DNA from: Amycolatopsis palatopharyngis
GTDB taxonomy: Bacteria > Actinomycetota > Actinomycetes > Mycobacteriales > Pseudonocardiaceae
Assembly (NCBI RefSeq): GCF_003385185.1
Contig: NZ_PQHZ01000008.1
Coordinates: forward strand, 124,001-188,000
DNA length: 64,000 nt
Direction of reading: 5' to 3'
A program made the position numbers and the translations under genes. Shown here one piece after another: positions 43,936-52,273 of the stretch. The notes below the pieces were generated by a model that saw only the letters and a list, made by a program, of their open reading frames with translations, ran no database searches and was not told where the DNA came from. The stretch's first letter is position 1; the number at the start of each line of letters is the position of its first letter.

Positions 43936-44763
43936 ATGAGCGACAGCGCGTCTGGAAACCAGGAGGAAAGCGACCGCCCGCGCACCGCCATCGTGACCGG
44001 GTCGGATTCCGGTATCGGCAGGGCCACCGCCGTCGCACTCGCCGGTGGCGGCCTCAACGTCGGTATCACCTATCACCGGGACGAGGAGGGCGCCCACGGC
44101 ACCGCGCGGGAAGCGGCCGAACAGGGTGCGTACGCCCCGGTGCGCAGGCTCGACCTGACCGACCTGCCGGCCTCGACTGCGGCGATCGACGAACTCGCCG
44201 CCGAACTCGGCGGGGTCGACGTCCTGGTGAACTGCGCGGGCACCGGCAGTTCACAGCGGGCGCTGGAAATGGACTTCGACACCTGGCGGGAGGTGCTCTC
44301 CGTCGATCTCGACGGCGCGTTCCTCTGTTCGCAACGTGCCGCCAAACGGATGGTCGACGCTGGCAGGGGCGGCCGGATCATCACGATCACCAGCGTGCAC
44401 GAGCACGCCCCACGCGTGGGCGCCGCTCCGTACTGCGCGGCCAAGGCGGGCGCGGGAGCGCTCACGAAGGTACTCGCGCTGGAACTCGCCGAACACGGCA
44501 TCACGGTCAACTCGGTCGCGCCCGGCGAGATCTCCACCCCGATGACCGGTCAGGCCGATGTCGATCCACGATCCGAAAAGCGTCCTGGGGTCCCGCTCGG
44601 CAGGCCGGGCCACGCCCAGGAGGTCGCCGCGGCAGTGGCCTTCCTCGCGACCCCCGCTGCCGGTTACATCACCGGCGCGTCCCTTGTGGTCGACGGCGGA
44701 ATGCTGCTCATGGGCCCGCAGGCGAGTTCCGCGCTGGGCACCCACGACTGGCGGACGCCATAG
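43936..44763 (+). CDS. SDR family oxidoreductase
   Basis: A 275-residue short-chain dehydrogenase. Cofactor motif AIVTGSDSGIGRATAVALA (about 18-36), the NCAG motif in DVLVNCAGTG, the catalytic Ser in ITITSVHEHAP and the Tyr-Lys pair in APYCAAKAGAG (about 174-178), and ITGASLVVDGGM at the end are all present. It would reduce or oxidise a small alcohol/ketone with NAD(P); substrate unknown. It is divergent from the nucleotidyltransferase operon and convergent with phoU. Confidence 0.92.
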   Translation: MSDSASGNQEESDRPRTAIVTGSDSGIGRATAVALAGGGLNVGITYHRDEEGAHGTAREAAEQGAYAPVRRLDLTDLPASTAAIDELAAELGGVDVLVNCAGTGSSQRALEMDFDTWREVLSVDLDGAFLCSQRAAKRMVDAGRGGRIITITSVHEHAPRVGAAPYCAAKAGAGALTKVLALELAEHGITVNSVAPGEISTPMTGQADVDPRSEKRPGVPLGRPGHAQEVAAAVAFLATPAAGYITGASLVVDGGMLLMGPQASSALGTHDWRTP

Positions 44764-44772
44764 TCTGCCGCC

Positions 44773-45453
44773 TCACCGGCCCCGTGGATGTGCGAGATCC
44801 GGGGTGCGCTGACCATGGGGGACACCGGTACGGACGAAATCCACTCTGCGCGCCACCGAGACGGCCTGGTCGGCGAATCGTTCGTAGTACCGCGCGAGAT
44901 GCGCGACATTCACCGCATGACGGACGCCATAGGTCCATTCCGGACTGGTCGCCTCGGTCATCAGCTGTTCGTGCAGTTCGTCGACCCGGTCGTCGGTCTT
45001 GCGCAACTCGGCGACGCCGCGGCCGGAGGTGTTCTCGATCAGACCTCGCAGGTCCTCGGCCATCGCTCCGGTGAGCCTGCCGAGTTCGGTGTACAGGGGC
45101 ACCAGCGGCGGCGGGACCACGGGGCCGGGATGCTCCCGCCGCACAAGTTCGGCGACGTGGCGGGCGAGGTCGCCCATCCGCTCGATCCGGTCGGCGCAGT
45201 ACACGGCGGCCAACACGGTTCGCAGGTCCTTGGCGACCGGCGCCTGCAGCGCCAGCAGCTCCAGGGCGAACTGCTCACATCGATCCCGCGCTCGGTCCAG
45301 CCGCTCGTCGGCCGAAAGCACCTCGGTCGCCGCCGTGAGGTCCTCCTCCAGCAGAGCCCTGGTCGCCAGTCGCAACTCTTCGGCAGCCATCGAGCACATG
45401 TCGCCCAGCTGCGCCCCGAGGGCCCTGAGCTTCTCGTGAAACTGCTCGCGCAT
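44773..45453 (-). CDS. phoU: PhoU-type phosphate signalling protein
   Basis: A 226-residue all-helical protein with two PhoU repeats: REQFHEKLRALGAQLGDM at the start, LQAPVAKDLRTVLAAVYCADRIERMGDLARHVAELV (about 73-108) and HAVNVAHLARYYERFADQAVSVARRV (about 180-205). The ERMGD and ERFAD motifs bind metal clusters. PhoU restrains the Pst transporter and the PhoR kinase, but no pst genes are nearby. The ATG at 45453 (MREQFHEKL) is the normal family start, although the frame opens at 45486. Confidence 0.9.
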   Translation of the reverse strand: MREQFHEKLRALGAQLGDMCSMAAEELRLATRALLEEDLTAATEVLSADERLDRARDRCEQFALELLALQAPVAKDLRTVLAAVYCADRIERMGDLARHVAELVRREHPGPVVPPPLVPLYTELGRLTGAMAEDLRGLIENTSGRGVAELRKTDDRVDELHEQLMTEATSPEWTYGVRHAVNVAHLARYYERFADQAVSVARRVDFVRTGVPHGQRTPDLAHPRGR

Positions 45454-45521
45454 CAGACCGTCATACCTCCCGCCCGCGAGTCGCACATCTCGGGGACCGC
45501 GGCACCACCGGAGAGGATGAA

Positions 45522-45551
45522 GGGCGGACCGGCGCGGGGACCGGTCCGCCC
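45522..45551. terminator. Hairpin terminator
   Basis: GGGCGGACCGG (45522-45532) and CCGGTCCGCCC (45541-45551), a perfect 11-bp stem with an 8-base loop. It lies between the end of the 53-residue protein gene and the start of phoU, so it should end the small gene's transcript. Confidence 0.8.
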
Positions 45552-45627
45552 CATGTCGACGCCGGCATCCTCGACGCGGGAGAGGGGGCAGTCCCGCGAG
45601 GGTCCGCCGACGCCAGGCGTGACGCCG

Positions 45628-45789
45628 TCAGGCCTTCCGCTCGGTGTCCTCCTGTGCCTTTCCGCTCTCGTTGCCCGCGGACTTGCCCGCGGACGACGTG
45701 AGACCGGCGTCGGGCAGGGTGCCGGTCTCATCGCCATGCTCTGCCAGCAGTTCGGTGAAGATCGGCGTGTTCTCGGTGTCTGCGGTCAT
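45628..45789 (-). CDS. Small hydrophilic hypothetical protein
   Basis: A 53-residue protein, acidic and rich in Gly, Ser, Lys and Glu, beginning MTADTENTPIFTELLAEHG. No cysteine, membrane segment or known domain. ATG 45789 has GGGAG 7 bases upstream, codon third positions are GC-rich as in real genes, and a terminator hairpin follows at 45522-45551. These three facts support a real gene. The remainder of 45454-45901 shows no other gene. Confidence 0.6.
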   Translation of the reverse strand: MTADTENTPIFTELLAEHGDETGTLPDAGLTSSAGKSAGNESGKAQEDTERKA

Positions 45790-45901
45790 CGGCACTCCCA
45801 CGAGGCGGAGGTATCGGTCACCTCGGCGTCCGGATCTTTCGTCGGGGCACTAACCGTTCTGTCGCGCACCGAAACCCGACCGGCCGAATAAGCCGCCGAT
45901 C

Positions 45902-46327
45902 TCACCCGACCGGGTTAGTCGCAGCGGTGTGCAGCCCGTATCGGTCCAACCCCGCGGGCAACACGGCGGAGGCACCGCCCTGCGCGGCCCGCTCCGCTCC
46001 TTCCGGCTTACCGCGCACTACCGACGCCAGGAAACTCGCCACCACATGCGGCGCGGGCAGGACGTCGCCACCGAGGTAGTGCAGTACGAGCAGGTCCTCC
46101 CCGCATCCGGTTTCGACCGCGACCGCCCAGCCCCGCTCCTCGTCCCACAGCAGCGCGACATCTCGTTCCGGGTACCTCGGCAGCCGGTGTTCCACCGCGA
46201 TATAGGCGTTGGCCAGCGCGTCCGGGCTACAGCAGCACGCCTCTGGTCCCACGCCGACCGCGACCGCCACCTCGGAGACGTAGTGACATATCCGGCGCCA
46301 CTGCGGCTCGGTTTCGTCGGCGTCCAT
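45902..46327 (-). CDS. DUF6292-like protein
   Basis: A 141-residue protein with the conserved actinobacterial layout RRICHYVSEVAVAVGVGPEACCCSP near the start, ERDVALLWDEERGWAVAVETGCGEDLLVLHYLGGDVLPAPHVVASFLASVV in the middle. A cysteine run (CCC, about residue 32) may be structural. Family function is unknown. Its ATG is 3 bp after the STAS gene stop, so the two are cotranscribed. Confidence 0.65.
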   Translation of the reverse strand: MDADETEPQWRRICHYVSEVAVAVGVGPEACCCSPDALANAYIAVEHRLPRYPERDVALLWDEERGWAVAVETGCGEDLLVLHYLGGDVLPAPHVVASFLASVVRGKPEGAERAAQGGASAVLPAGLDRYGLHTAATNPVG

Positions 46328-46330
46328 TTC

Positions 46331-46822
46331 TCAGCCCTCCGGGCAGTCCATCGCGGCCGCGACAGTGGGATAGCAGGTGAGCACCTCGTCGAGTCCGGTC
46401 ATCCGTAAGGGCCTTGCCACTTCCCTCGTGGCCACCACCACTCGCAGGTCGGTTCCCGCGGCTACCGCGCGGGATCGTGCGCGACTGAGCAGGCCAAGGC
46501 CCGCGACCGCGAGAAAGGTCAGTTGGGAGAGGTCGAGCACGACCTTGTCCACTGTGGATCGAAGTCGCGGATCGAGGATGGCCTGCACCCTGGTCAGCGT
46601 GCTCAGATCGAGCTCTCCGACCAGGGCGATGAGCACGACGTCGCGACGAGGGTAGGTGACGCTGATCCGCAGACCGGCGGTACTGAGTCCCCGGACCAGC
46701 CGTCGAGTGGTCCGATCGGGCTGCCGCTGCGGCGGAACGGCGGACGAGGTGTCGGCACCCCGACCACCGACGGGCGAGAAGACGGAGTCAATGTTGGTGC
46801 GGTGTTCCACAGGCGCGGCCAT
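46331..46822 (-). CDS. STAS-domain protein (anti-sigma-factor-antagonist-like)
   Basis: A 163-residue protein. About residues 50-155 are a STAS domain: VVLIALVGELDLSTLTRVQAIL, then VVLDLSQLTFLAVAGLGLLSRA, then TDLRVVVATREVARPLRMTGL. Anti-sigma antagonists carry a phosphorylatable Ser in this second segment (typically DSSG or DSAG before LGVL); here it reads AVAG, so the site is absent. ATG 46822 has GGAG 9 bases upstream and is preferred to an upstream in-frame start at 46930. First gene of a pair with the DUF6292-like gene. Bases 46823-47042 hold no gene. Confidence 0.78.
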   Translation of the reverse strand: MAAPVEHRTNIDSVFSPVGGRGADTSSAVPPQRQPDRTTRRLVRGLSTAGLRISVTYPRRDVVLIALVGELDLSTLTRVQAILDPRLRSTVDKVVLDLSQLTFLAVAGLGLLSRARSRAVAAGTDLRVVVATREVARPLRMTGLDEVLTCYPTVAAAMDCPEG

Positions 46823-47009
46823 GGGTGCTCCGATGTACGAGACGCGGTGTACACCGGCAGCCGTCACCAGATGCCGCGACGGTGGGACCGGGACGGCGGG
46901 AGCCGGCCAGCTCTCCATCCGAGGCAGCACCGGGGGCGGACCAGCGCGACCACATCTGCGATTGCATAATCCACTGGGGCTGGTGACTCAACCGCCAATC
47001 AGGGTAACC

Positions 47010-47028
47010 GCGATCACATCTTGATCGC
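47010..47028. terminator. Small inverted repeat 15 bp downstream of the 47043-47357 gene
   Basis: GCGATCA and TGATCGC, 7-base perfect arms with a 5-base loop, located 15 bp past a minus-strand stop codon. It may be a weak terminator or a regulatory site for the STAS gene downstream. Confidence 0.4.
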
Positions 47029-47042
47029 AAACATATGCCTGC

Positions 47043-47357
47043 TCACCTGGTCCCGAGCGGGGCGCGGTACACGGCGGACGCCATCAGAGCATGCGCCTGA
47101 CTGGGGTCCAGACAGGGCACCCCGAGCGCCCGGGCCTGGCGCAGGACGTCCGCTTCCAGCGGCATGCACGCGCCCTCGAGCACGTCCTCGTCGGCGACCA
47201 CACACATCAGGTCGGGATCCGGCTGCTCCACCGGGATCACCCCTGCCTTGCGGGCCAGGGTGAACGCCTCCACCAGGGCGTCGGACTCCCCGATGAAGAT
47301 CATCGTCCGCCTGCCGCCCAACCCGGCTTCATGGCTTTCGGTCTCGGTCTTGCGCAT
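47043..47357 (-). CDS. Hypothetical protein with BRCT-like C-terminal pattern
   Basis: A 104-residue protein. Residues 15-100 read like one alpha/beta domain: TMIFIGESDALVEAFTLARKAGVIPVEQP, then LMCVVADEDVLEG and DVLRQARALGVPCLDPSQAHALM. The last part resembles the end of BRCT domains, where a strand of small hydrophobics is followed by KARxLGIPxV and a tryptophan-less helix. This is inference only. ATG 47357 has GGGGAGAGG upstream; the frame extends further but without a signal. No operon partner within 300 bp. Confidence 0.6.
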   Translation of the reverse strand: MRKTETESHEAGLGGRRTMIFIGESDALVEAFTLARKAGVIPVEQPDPDLMCVVADEDVLEGACMPLEADVLRQARALGVPCLDPSQAHALMASAVYRAPLGTR

Positions 47358-47567
47358 CGTCCTCTCCCCTTCCCATGTCGATCCATAGTGGCGAGTTGAC
47401 CAAAATGACGACAAGGAAACCGACGCGGGATGCCCGGTTCGGGCGGACCTGGCTCGCACCCGCATCCGGCTGTGCCGCCTGCGGTCTTTCAGGCATCGGC
47501 TACGGCGTCCCCGGCGCGGCGAGCAGGCTCCGGCAATCCTCGGTTGACTGTTGAAGCACCTGAGTGT

Positions 47568-47687
47568 TCATCGCACCGAGTCCGCAGTGGACAGAAACCG
47601 CAGTAGCAGCCGGTTGACGTAGTCCGGGTTGTCCTGATGGTGTCCCGGGACGACAACCGGTACTTTCCCAGCCGCAACCTCCGCCAC
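47568..47687 (-). pseudogene. Short fragment resembling the C-terminus of an alpha/beta hydrolase
   Basis: Directly after the whiB stop, in the same frame, the minus strand encodes about 39 residues containing VPVVVPGHHQDNPDYVNR and LLLRFLSTADSVR before a stop. The pattern Gly-His followed by a short loop, Pro and VNxLLLxFL is typical of the catalytic-His end of alpha/beta hydrolases. A GTG at 47687 could start it as a small protein, so a short gene cannot be excluded. Bases 47358-47567 show nothing further. Confidence 0.35.
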
Positions 47688-47690
47688 CGC

Positions 47691-47948
47691 TCAGGCTGCC
47701 TGTGGGCGGCTGCGCTGCCTGCGCGTCAGTTCCCGGCGCTCTCGTTCGGTGGTCCCACCGAAGACGCCGTGGTCGAGTCCGTTGTCCAATGCGTAACCAA
47801 GACATTCGGCGCGGACAGGGCAGCGGGCGCATACGGACTTCGCCTGTGCGGCCTGCCGGGCACCCGGGCCCATATCGGACACGGGGAAGAACAGTTCGGG
47901 GTCCTCGTCCCGGCAGGCGGCACGACTCTGCCAATCGGTGATCTCCAT
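47691..47948 (-). CDS. WhiB-family iron-sulfur regulator
   Basis: An 85-residue WhiB-like protein that carries a redox-sensitive 4Fe-4S cluster and controls transcription. Four cluster cysteines: RAACRDEDPELFFP, then VCARCPVRAECLGYAL. The GVFGG turn (usually G(V/I)WGG) and the basic end TERERRELTRRQRSRP follow. ATG 47948 (MEITDWQSRAACR) has a perfect AAAGGAGGT ribosome-binding site. Class is not assignable with certainty. It lies downstream of about 280 bp free of genes. Confidence 0.93.
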   Translation of the reverse strand: MEITDWQSRAACRDEDPELFFPVSDMGPGARQAAQAKSVCARCPVRAECLGYALDNGLDHGVFGGTTERERRELTRRQRSRPQAA

Positions 47949-48227
47949 TGCGTGCCACCTCCTTTCACGGTGTGCGTGGTGCACGTGGCGCTACGCCCGA
48001 ACGCGGTGAACGTCGGGGATGGCCGGTGCGGTTGGTCGGGCTGCCCGGCCGGGATCGATACCCGGCCGACGCGGTCTGAGGGCTTTCGCCTGATCGCCGG
48101 TCTCCTGGCCGCGCCGCGAAGCGACGACGGCGACCGGACGGATCCAGGGGGCACAACCCGGTGCTCTCGCCCGTTATTCCACCGCTGCGCGGATATGGTC
48201 GCGCTCACGTCCGGCTCCCCGAACGTG

Positions 48228-50084
48228 TCACCCGGAGGCGACCGCCACTCGGCGAGCGAGCAGTTCACGCGACGCGTCGGTGATCCCCTCGGCGTCGATG
48301 CCCGCCGCGTGCAGCAACTCCTCCGGTGTCCCGGAAACCGGCATCTCCCGGACGGCGAGCTTACGTACCACCGGCCGGTCCGGCTGCTCCGCGAGCGCGC
48401 TGAGCACCGCGTCGCCCAGCCCGCCCTCCGGCCAGTGGTCCTCGACGGTGAGAATCGCCTGCGTGTGGCCTGCCGCACTGATCAGCGTCTCGGTGTCGAT
48501 CGGCTTGATCGAGTAGCAGTCGAGCACCCGGACGTGAATACCGTCCGCTTCCAGGGTCTGCGCGGCCTTCATCGCCTCCTCGACGGTTGCCCCGCAGGCG
48601 ACGATGGTGAGGTCGTCTTGCTCGGACGAGCACAGGACCCGGCTACCGCCGATGTGCACGTCCTCCTCCGGCGGTGTCCGGACCTCGGTCTTGCCCCGCA
48701 GTGTCCGCAGATACGAGATCCCCGGCCGGTCGGCCATCTCCGCTACCAGCCGGGCGGTCTGGTTCGCGTCCGAGGGATGCAGCACAGCGCTGCCGTGCAC
48801 GGCCCGCAGTGCCGCGATGTCCTCGAGCGCCATCTGCGAAGGCCCGTCCTCGCCGATCGCCACCCCGGCATGCGAACCGCACAGCCGGAGATCCGCGCGC
48901 GAGACGGCGGCCATGCGGATGAAGTCGTAGGCCCTGCTGAGAAACGCGCCGAAGGTGGAGGCGAACGGCACCCAGCCCCGGGCGGCCATCCCCACCGCGG
49001 CCGCGACCATCTGCTGCTCCGCGATGAACATTTCGAAATAACGCTGCGGATGCGCGTCCGCGAACAATCCGGAATTCGTGGAGTTGGAGACCTCGCCGTC
49101 GAGGGCGACCACGTCACCCCGGCTGCCTCCGAGCGCGGTCAGCGCCTCGCCGTAGGCCTTGCGGGTCGCCTCCTTCTCCCCCAGGTCCCAGGTCGGCAGG
49201 TCGCCATCGGACGCGGTGAACTGGTGCGGCCCCGCCGACTTCTCCGGTGCGGCGACCTCCACGCGCAGGTCCCGTTCGCCCCCGAGTTCGGCGATCGCCG
49301 CCTCGGGGTCCTCCAGCGGCTTGCCGTGTTTGCCCGGCTTGTCCTCGACCGCGTCGACCCCACTGCCCTTCAGGGTGCGGGCGAAGAGCACGGTGGGACG
49401 GCCCGTGGTGGCTCGTGCCTGCGCGAACGCGGACTCGATCGCGTCGAGATCGTGTCCGTCCAGGACAATGGCATGCCAGCCGAAGGCCCGAGCGCGATCC
49501 GCGTAACCCTCGAGGTCCCAGCCGAGCATGGTCTCGCGGGTCTGCCCGAGGCGATTGACGTCCACGATCGCGGTCAGGTTGTCCAGCCCGGCCCAGCCAG
49601 CGTGCTGGAACGCCTCCCAGATCGAGCCCTCGGCCATTTCCGAATCGCCGCACAGCGCCCAGACACGGTAGGGCAGCCGGTCGAGCCGCTGCCCGGCCAG
49701 TGCGAGGCCCACGGCCACCGGCAGGCCTTGGCCCAACGAACCTGTCGCCACGTCGGTCGGCGGAATCCGCGGTGTCGGGTGGCCCTCGAGCCTGCTGCCG
49801 AACTTGCGGAAGCTCAGCAGCTCCTCGTCGGTGATCGCGCCAGCGGCCTTGAGCATCGCGTAGTACAGCGGCGAGGCATGCCCCTTGGAGAAGACCAGGT
49901 GGTCGTTGTGCGGATCGTCCGGCTGCGCATAGTCCAACCGGAGGTGGCCGTCCAGCAGGACGGCCATCAGATCGGCGGCGGACATCGAGGACGTGGGGTG
50001 GCCCGAACCACCCTCGGTACTCGCTCGCACGGAGTCCACACGCAACTGCTGGGCCAGCTCATGGCGAAATTGGGTGTCTGACAT
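48228..50084 (-). CDS. tkt: Transketolase
   Basis: A 618-residue thiamine-diphosphate enzyme moving two-carbon units between sugar phosphates. N-terminal TDP site: ASTEGGSGHPTSSMSAADLMAVLL (about 20-43) and GDSEMAEGSIWEAFQHAGWAGLDN (about 146-169). Middle domain: FIAEQQMVAAAVGMAARGWVP, and GSHAGVAIGEDGPSQMALEDIA (about 410-431) as the transketolase signature. C-terminal domain: LTVEDHWPEGGLGDAV. The length fits the shorter transketolase type rather than the about 690-residue form. ATG 50084 (MSDTQFRH) has GAGGAG 5 bases upstream; a GTG at 50090 is less well spaced. Confidence 0.93.
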   Translation of the reverse strand: MSDTQFRHELAQQLRVDSVRASTEGGSGHPTSSMSAADLMAVLLDGHLRLDYAQPDDPHNDHLVFSKGHASPLYYAMLKAAGAITDEELLSFRKFGSRLEGHPTPRIPPTDVATGSLGQGLPVAVGLALAGQRLDRLPYRVWALCGDSEMAEGSIWEAFQHAGWAGLDNLTAIVDVNRLGQTRETMLGWDLEGYADRARAFGWHAIVLDGHDLDAIESAFAQARATTGRPTVLFARTLKGSGVDAVEDKPGKHGKPLEDPEAAIAELGGERDLRVEVAAPEKSAGPHQFTASDGDLPTWDLGEKEATRKAYGEALTALGGSRGDVVALDGEVSNSTNSGLFADAHPQRYFEMFIAEQQMVAAAVGMAARGWVPFASTFGAFLSRAYDFIRMAAVSRADLRLCGSHAGVAIGEDGPSQMALEDIAALRAVHGSAVLHPSDANQTARLVAEMADRPGISYLRTLRGKTEVRTPPEEDVHIGGSRVLCSSEQDDLTIVACGATVEEAMKAAQTLEADGIHVRVLDCYSIKPIDTETLISAAGHTQAILTVEDHWPEGGLGDAVLSALAEQPDRPVVRKLAVREMPVSGTPEELLHAAGIDAEGITDASRELLARRVAVASG

Positions 50085-50213
50085 CTGCACTCCTCGCTCC
50101 CGGTCACCCTTCGGGTTGCCCTCACCGGGGCGCGGACAAACACCTGACGAGTGCGCCGTCCAGGACGAGCCCTGTCGTCTGGCGGAGGCGTCGGTGCCCG
50201 TCCTGCGGGAGGC

Positions 50214-50975
50214 TCAGTTGGCCGCTTCGGCGCTACGAGCCTTGGCTATCGCACCGGTCACGAACCGCTCGGCTACGTCGTGCAGCTTGACGTTCTCGGA
50301 CTGGGACTGCCGGACCAGTTCTTCGAAGGCCACGTCCGCGGTCACCCCGCGGGACGCCATGATGATGCCCTTCGCCTGATCGATGACCGCCCTGCTGGAG
50401 AGCGCGTCCTGCAGCTGCTCGGCCAAGTTCCGGAACAACAGGTAGCGAGCGTTGCTGCGCAGGGCCGATTCCACCGCAGTGGCGTACAGCTCGAGCAGCT
50501 TCTCCTCGACCTCGTCGAAACCGTGCGGCTGGAAACCGAACAGATTCAGTGCTCCCCTGGAACCCTGGTCGACCGCGAGCGGAGCGGCGAGGTAGCTCTC
50601 GACCCCGAAGCGAACCGCCGACTCGGTGAAGCCCGGCCACAGGGCGGCTGCCTGTTGCACGTGTACCCGGACGGTCTCGCCGGTGGCCGCGGCTCGCAGG
50701 CACGGCCCTTCCCCCGCGCGGTACTGCCCCGCGTCGAGGTCGACCGCCCGCTGATCGGTACTGGCGACGGTCACCGCGGCACCGTCACGCACCACGGTGA
50801 TGCTCGCCATGTCCGCACCACCGATCACATGGGTGACCTGGTGACACACCGCGTCCAGCACGGTATCGAGTTCGTCCTCACTGTCCAGCGCGACGGCGAG
50901 CGATTCGAGGGCAGTCGTCACCTCATCGAGCTGACCACGCCACCGGCGTGAATCACCAAAATCGTAACCGGTCAT
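50214..50975 (-). CDS. GAF-ANTAR domain regulator
   Basis: A 253-residue protein. Residues about 40-165 are a GAF domain (VLDAVCHQVTHVIGGADMASITV, GEGPCLRAAATGETVRV); residues 185-245 are an ANTAR RNA-binding domain with IDQAKGIIMASRGVTADVAFEELVRQSQSENVKLHDVA. ANTAR proteins bind paired hairpins in RNA and prevent termination. ATG 50975 (MTGYDFGDS) follows GGGGGGAGC; the frame opens at 51125 without a signal. It is upstream of the transketolase gene by 130 bp on the same strand. Confidence 0.9.
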   Translation of the reverse strand: MTGYDFGDSRRWRGQLDEVTTALESLAVALDSEDELDTVLDAVCHQVTHVIGGADMASITVVRDGAAVTVASTDQRAVDLDAGQYRAGEGPCLRAAATGETVRVHVQQAAALWPGFTESAVRFGVESYLAAPLAVDQGSRGALNLFGFQPHGFDEVEEKLLELYATAVESALRSNARYLLFRNLAEQLQDALSSRAVIDQAKGIIMASRGVTADVAFEELVRQSQSENVKLHDVAERFVTGAIAKARSAEAAN

Positions 50976-51177
50976 TCTGCTCCCCCCGGATGCATTCGCG
51001 GTCGAGTCACCAGCGTACGCGAACCGGCCACGATGAGCTGATCTTCCTTCGCTGGTCTCCGCGCCCGCGACCAGCGCGATTCCAGTAGCCACCGCACTAG
51101 CCACAATGGCCGGAGCGGATGCCACGAATACCGAACGGCGGCTCGGGTACCCGACCGGCGGACGAAAGGAGGCTGAC

Positions 51178-51516
51178 GTGCTCGAACACGACGACCTGCC
51201 CCTGCCGGACTACGACCATCTGCCACAGTCCAGCCTGATGCACCGCATCCGATCGCTCAGCGACGACCAGCTGGAGGCGTTGCTGGAGTACGAGGAGGCC
51301 CACGCGAACCGGGTCGCCGTGGTCGAGATACTCCAGGCGCGGCGCGCGGAGCTGGCTGACGGAGCGACGCCGTCCGGCGGAGAACAGAGCGTTCAGCCGG
51401 AGAACCCCGGTCCGCCCGCGGGCGGTTCTCAGGTGAGTCAGGACTCGGCGGCGACACCGTCCGCCCCGCCCCGGCACGGCGTGTACCACGAGTCACCGAA
51501 CCGGCAGCGGCCCTGA
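51178..51516 (+). CDS. DUF8129-like small protein
   Basis: A 112-residue protein. The first 50 residues are conserved in actinobacterial homologues (VLEHDDLPLPDYDHLPQSSL, IRSLSDDQLEALLEYEEAHANR); the rest is Pro/Ser/Glu-rich and probably disordered. Function is unknown. GTG 51178 has an ideal AAAGGAGG five bases upstream, so I reject the upstream start at 51106. It is divergent from the GAF-ANTAR gene across about 200 bp. Confidence 0.75.
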   Translation: MLEHDDLPLPDYDHLPQSSLMHRIRSLSDDQLEALLEYEEAHANRVAVVEILQARRAELADGATPSGGEQSVQPENPGPPAGGSQVSQDSAATPSAPPRHGVYHESPNRQRP

Positions 51517-51551
51517 CCGGCGGGCACTTACGACCCGATCGACCCCATGAG

Positions 51552-51587
51552 CTGGCTGACCCGGCCGGGATCCGGCCGGTCAGCCAG
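51552..51587. terminator. Hairpin at the convergent ends of the DUF8129-like and hydrolase genes
   Basis: CTGGCTGACCCGGCCGG (51552-51568) pairs with CCGGCCGGTCAGCCAG (51572-51587) with a single bulged base and a 3-base loop. It covers the hydrolase stop codon and probably ends both transcripts. Confidence 0.75.
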
Positions 51588-52221
51588 GCAGGTATCGCTG
51601 AAACCAACTGGCGGCCAGCCGAGCCACTTCGTCCAGTGCGCCGGACTCCTCGAACAGATGACTCGCCCCTGCCACGACCTCGAGGTGGTGCGGTGCGGAC
51701 AACCGCGTGGCCGCCTGGCGATTGAGGTGCAGCACCTCCTCGTCGAGACCACCCACGATCAGCAAGGTCGGCGCGGTGACCTCCACCAGCGCCTGCCCGG
51801 CGAGGTCGGGGCGACCGCCGCGAGACACGACAGCGCGAAGGGACCGATCCTGTGCGGCGGTGACCAGCGCAGCCGCTGCACCGGTGCTCGCGCCGAACAG
51901 TCCCATTCCGAGACTCCCGATGTCGGCGCGTTCCCTGATCCCTTCGACGGCCTGGCCGACACGTTCGGCGAGCAACTCGATGTCGAACCGCAACTGCCGA
52001 GTACGGATGTCCACCTGTTCCTCGTCCGCTGTCAGCAGATCGATCAGCAGGGTCGCGAACCCGCTCCTGCGTAGCGCTTTGGCCACGCCTCGGTTCCGGC
52101 GGCTGTGGCGGGAACTGCCCGATCCGTGGGCGAACACGACGACGCCCTGCGGCCGCTCGGGTACACCGAGGTCCCCGCACAACCGGCCGGCCGGACCGTC
52201 GATGACCACCGATTCGGTCAT
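51580..52221 (-). CDS. Alpha/beta hydrolase (dienelactone hydrolase-like)
   Basis: A 213-residue single-domain hydrolase. Oxyanion segment VVFAHGSGSSRHSRRN (about 27-42), nucleophile GLFGASTGAAAAL (Ser about 111), catalytic Asp in VGGLDEEV and His in AGASHLFEE (about 188). Similar proteins in actinobacteria sit beside phosphoribosyltransferase genes, absent here. Substrate unknown. The ATG at 52221 follows a GGCGATG purine-rich leader. Confidence 0.88.
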   Translation of the reverse strand: MTESVVIDGPAGRLCGDLGVPERPQGVVVFAHGSGSSRHSRRNRGVAKALRRSGFATLLIDLLTADEEQVDIRTRQLRFDIELLAERVGQAVEGIRERADIGSLGMGLFGASTGAAAALVTAAQDRSLRAVVSRGGRPDLAGQALVEVTAPTLLIVGGLDEEVLHLNRQAATRLSAPHHLEVVAGASHLFEESGALDEVARLAASWFQRYLPG

Positions 52222-52273
52222 CGCCCTCGCCTCCGCTCAACGCCGCTCACCTTCGCCGGATCCGGCTACCCGG

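Noticed and set aside
43980..45074. A plus-strand Arg-rich open frame through the SDR and phoU genes
   Set aside because: It is a shifted frame of the SDR gene with an arginine-rich composition typical of out-of-frame reading in GC-rich DNA.
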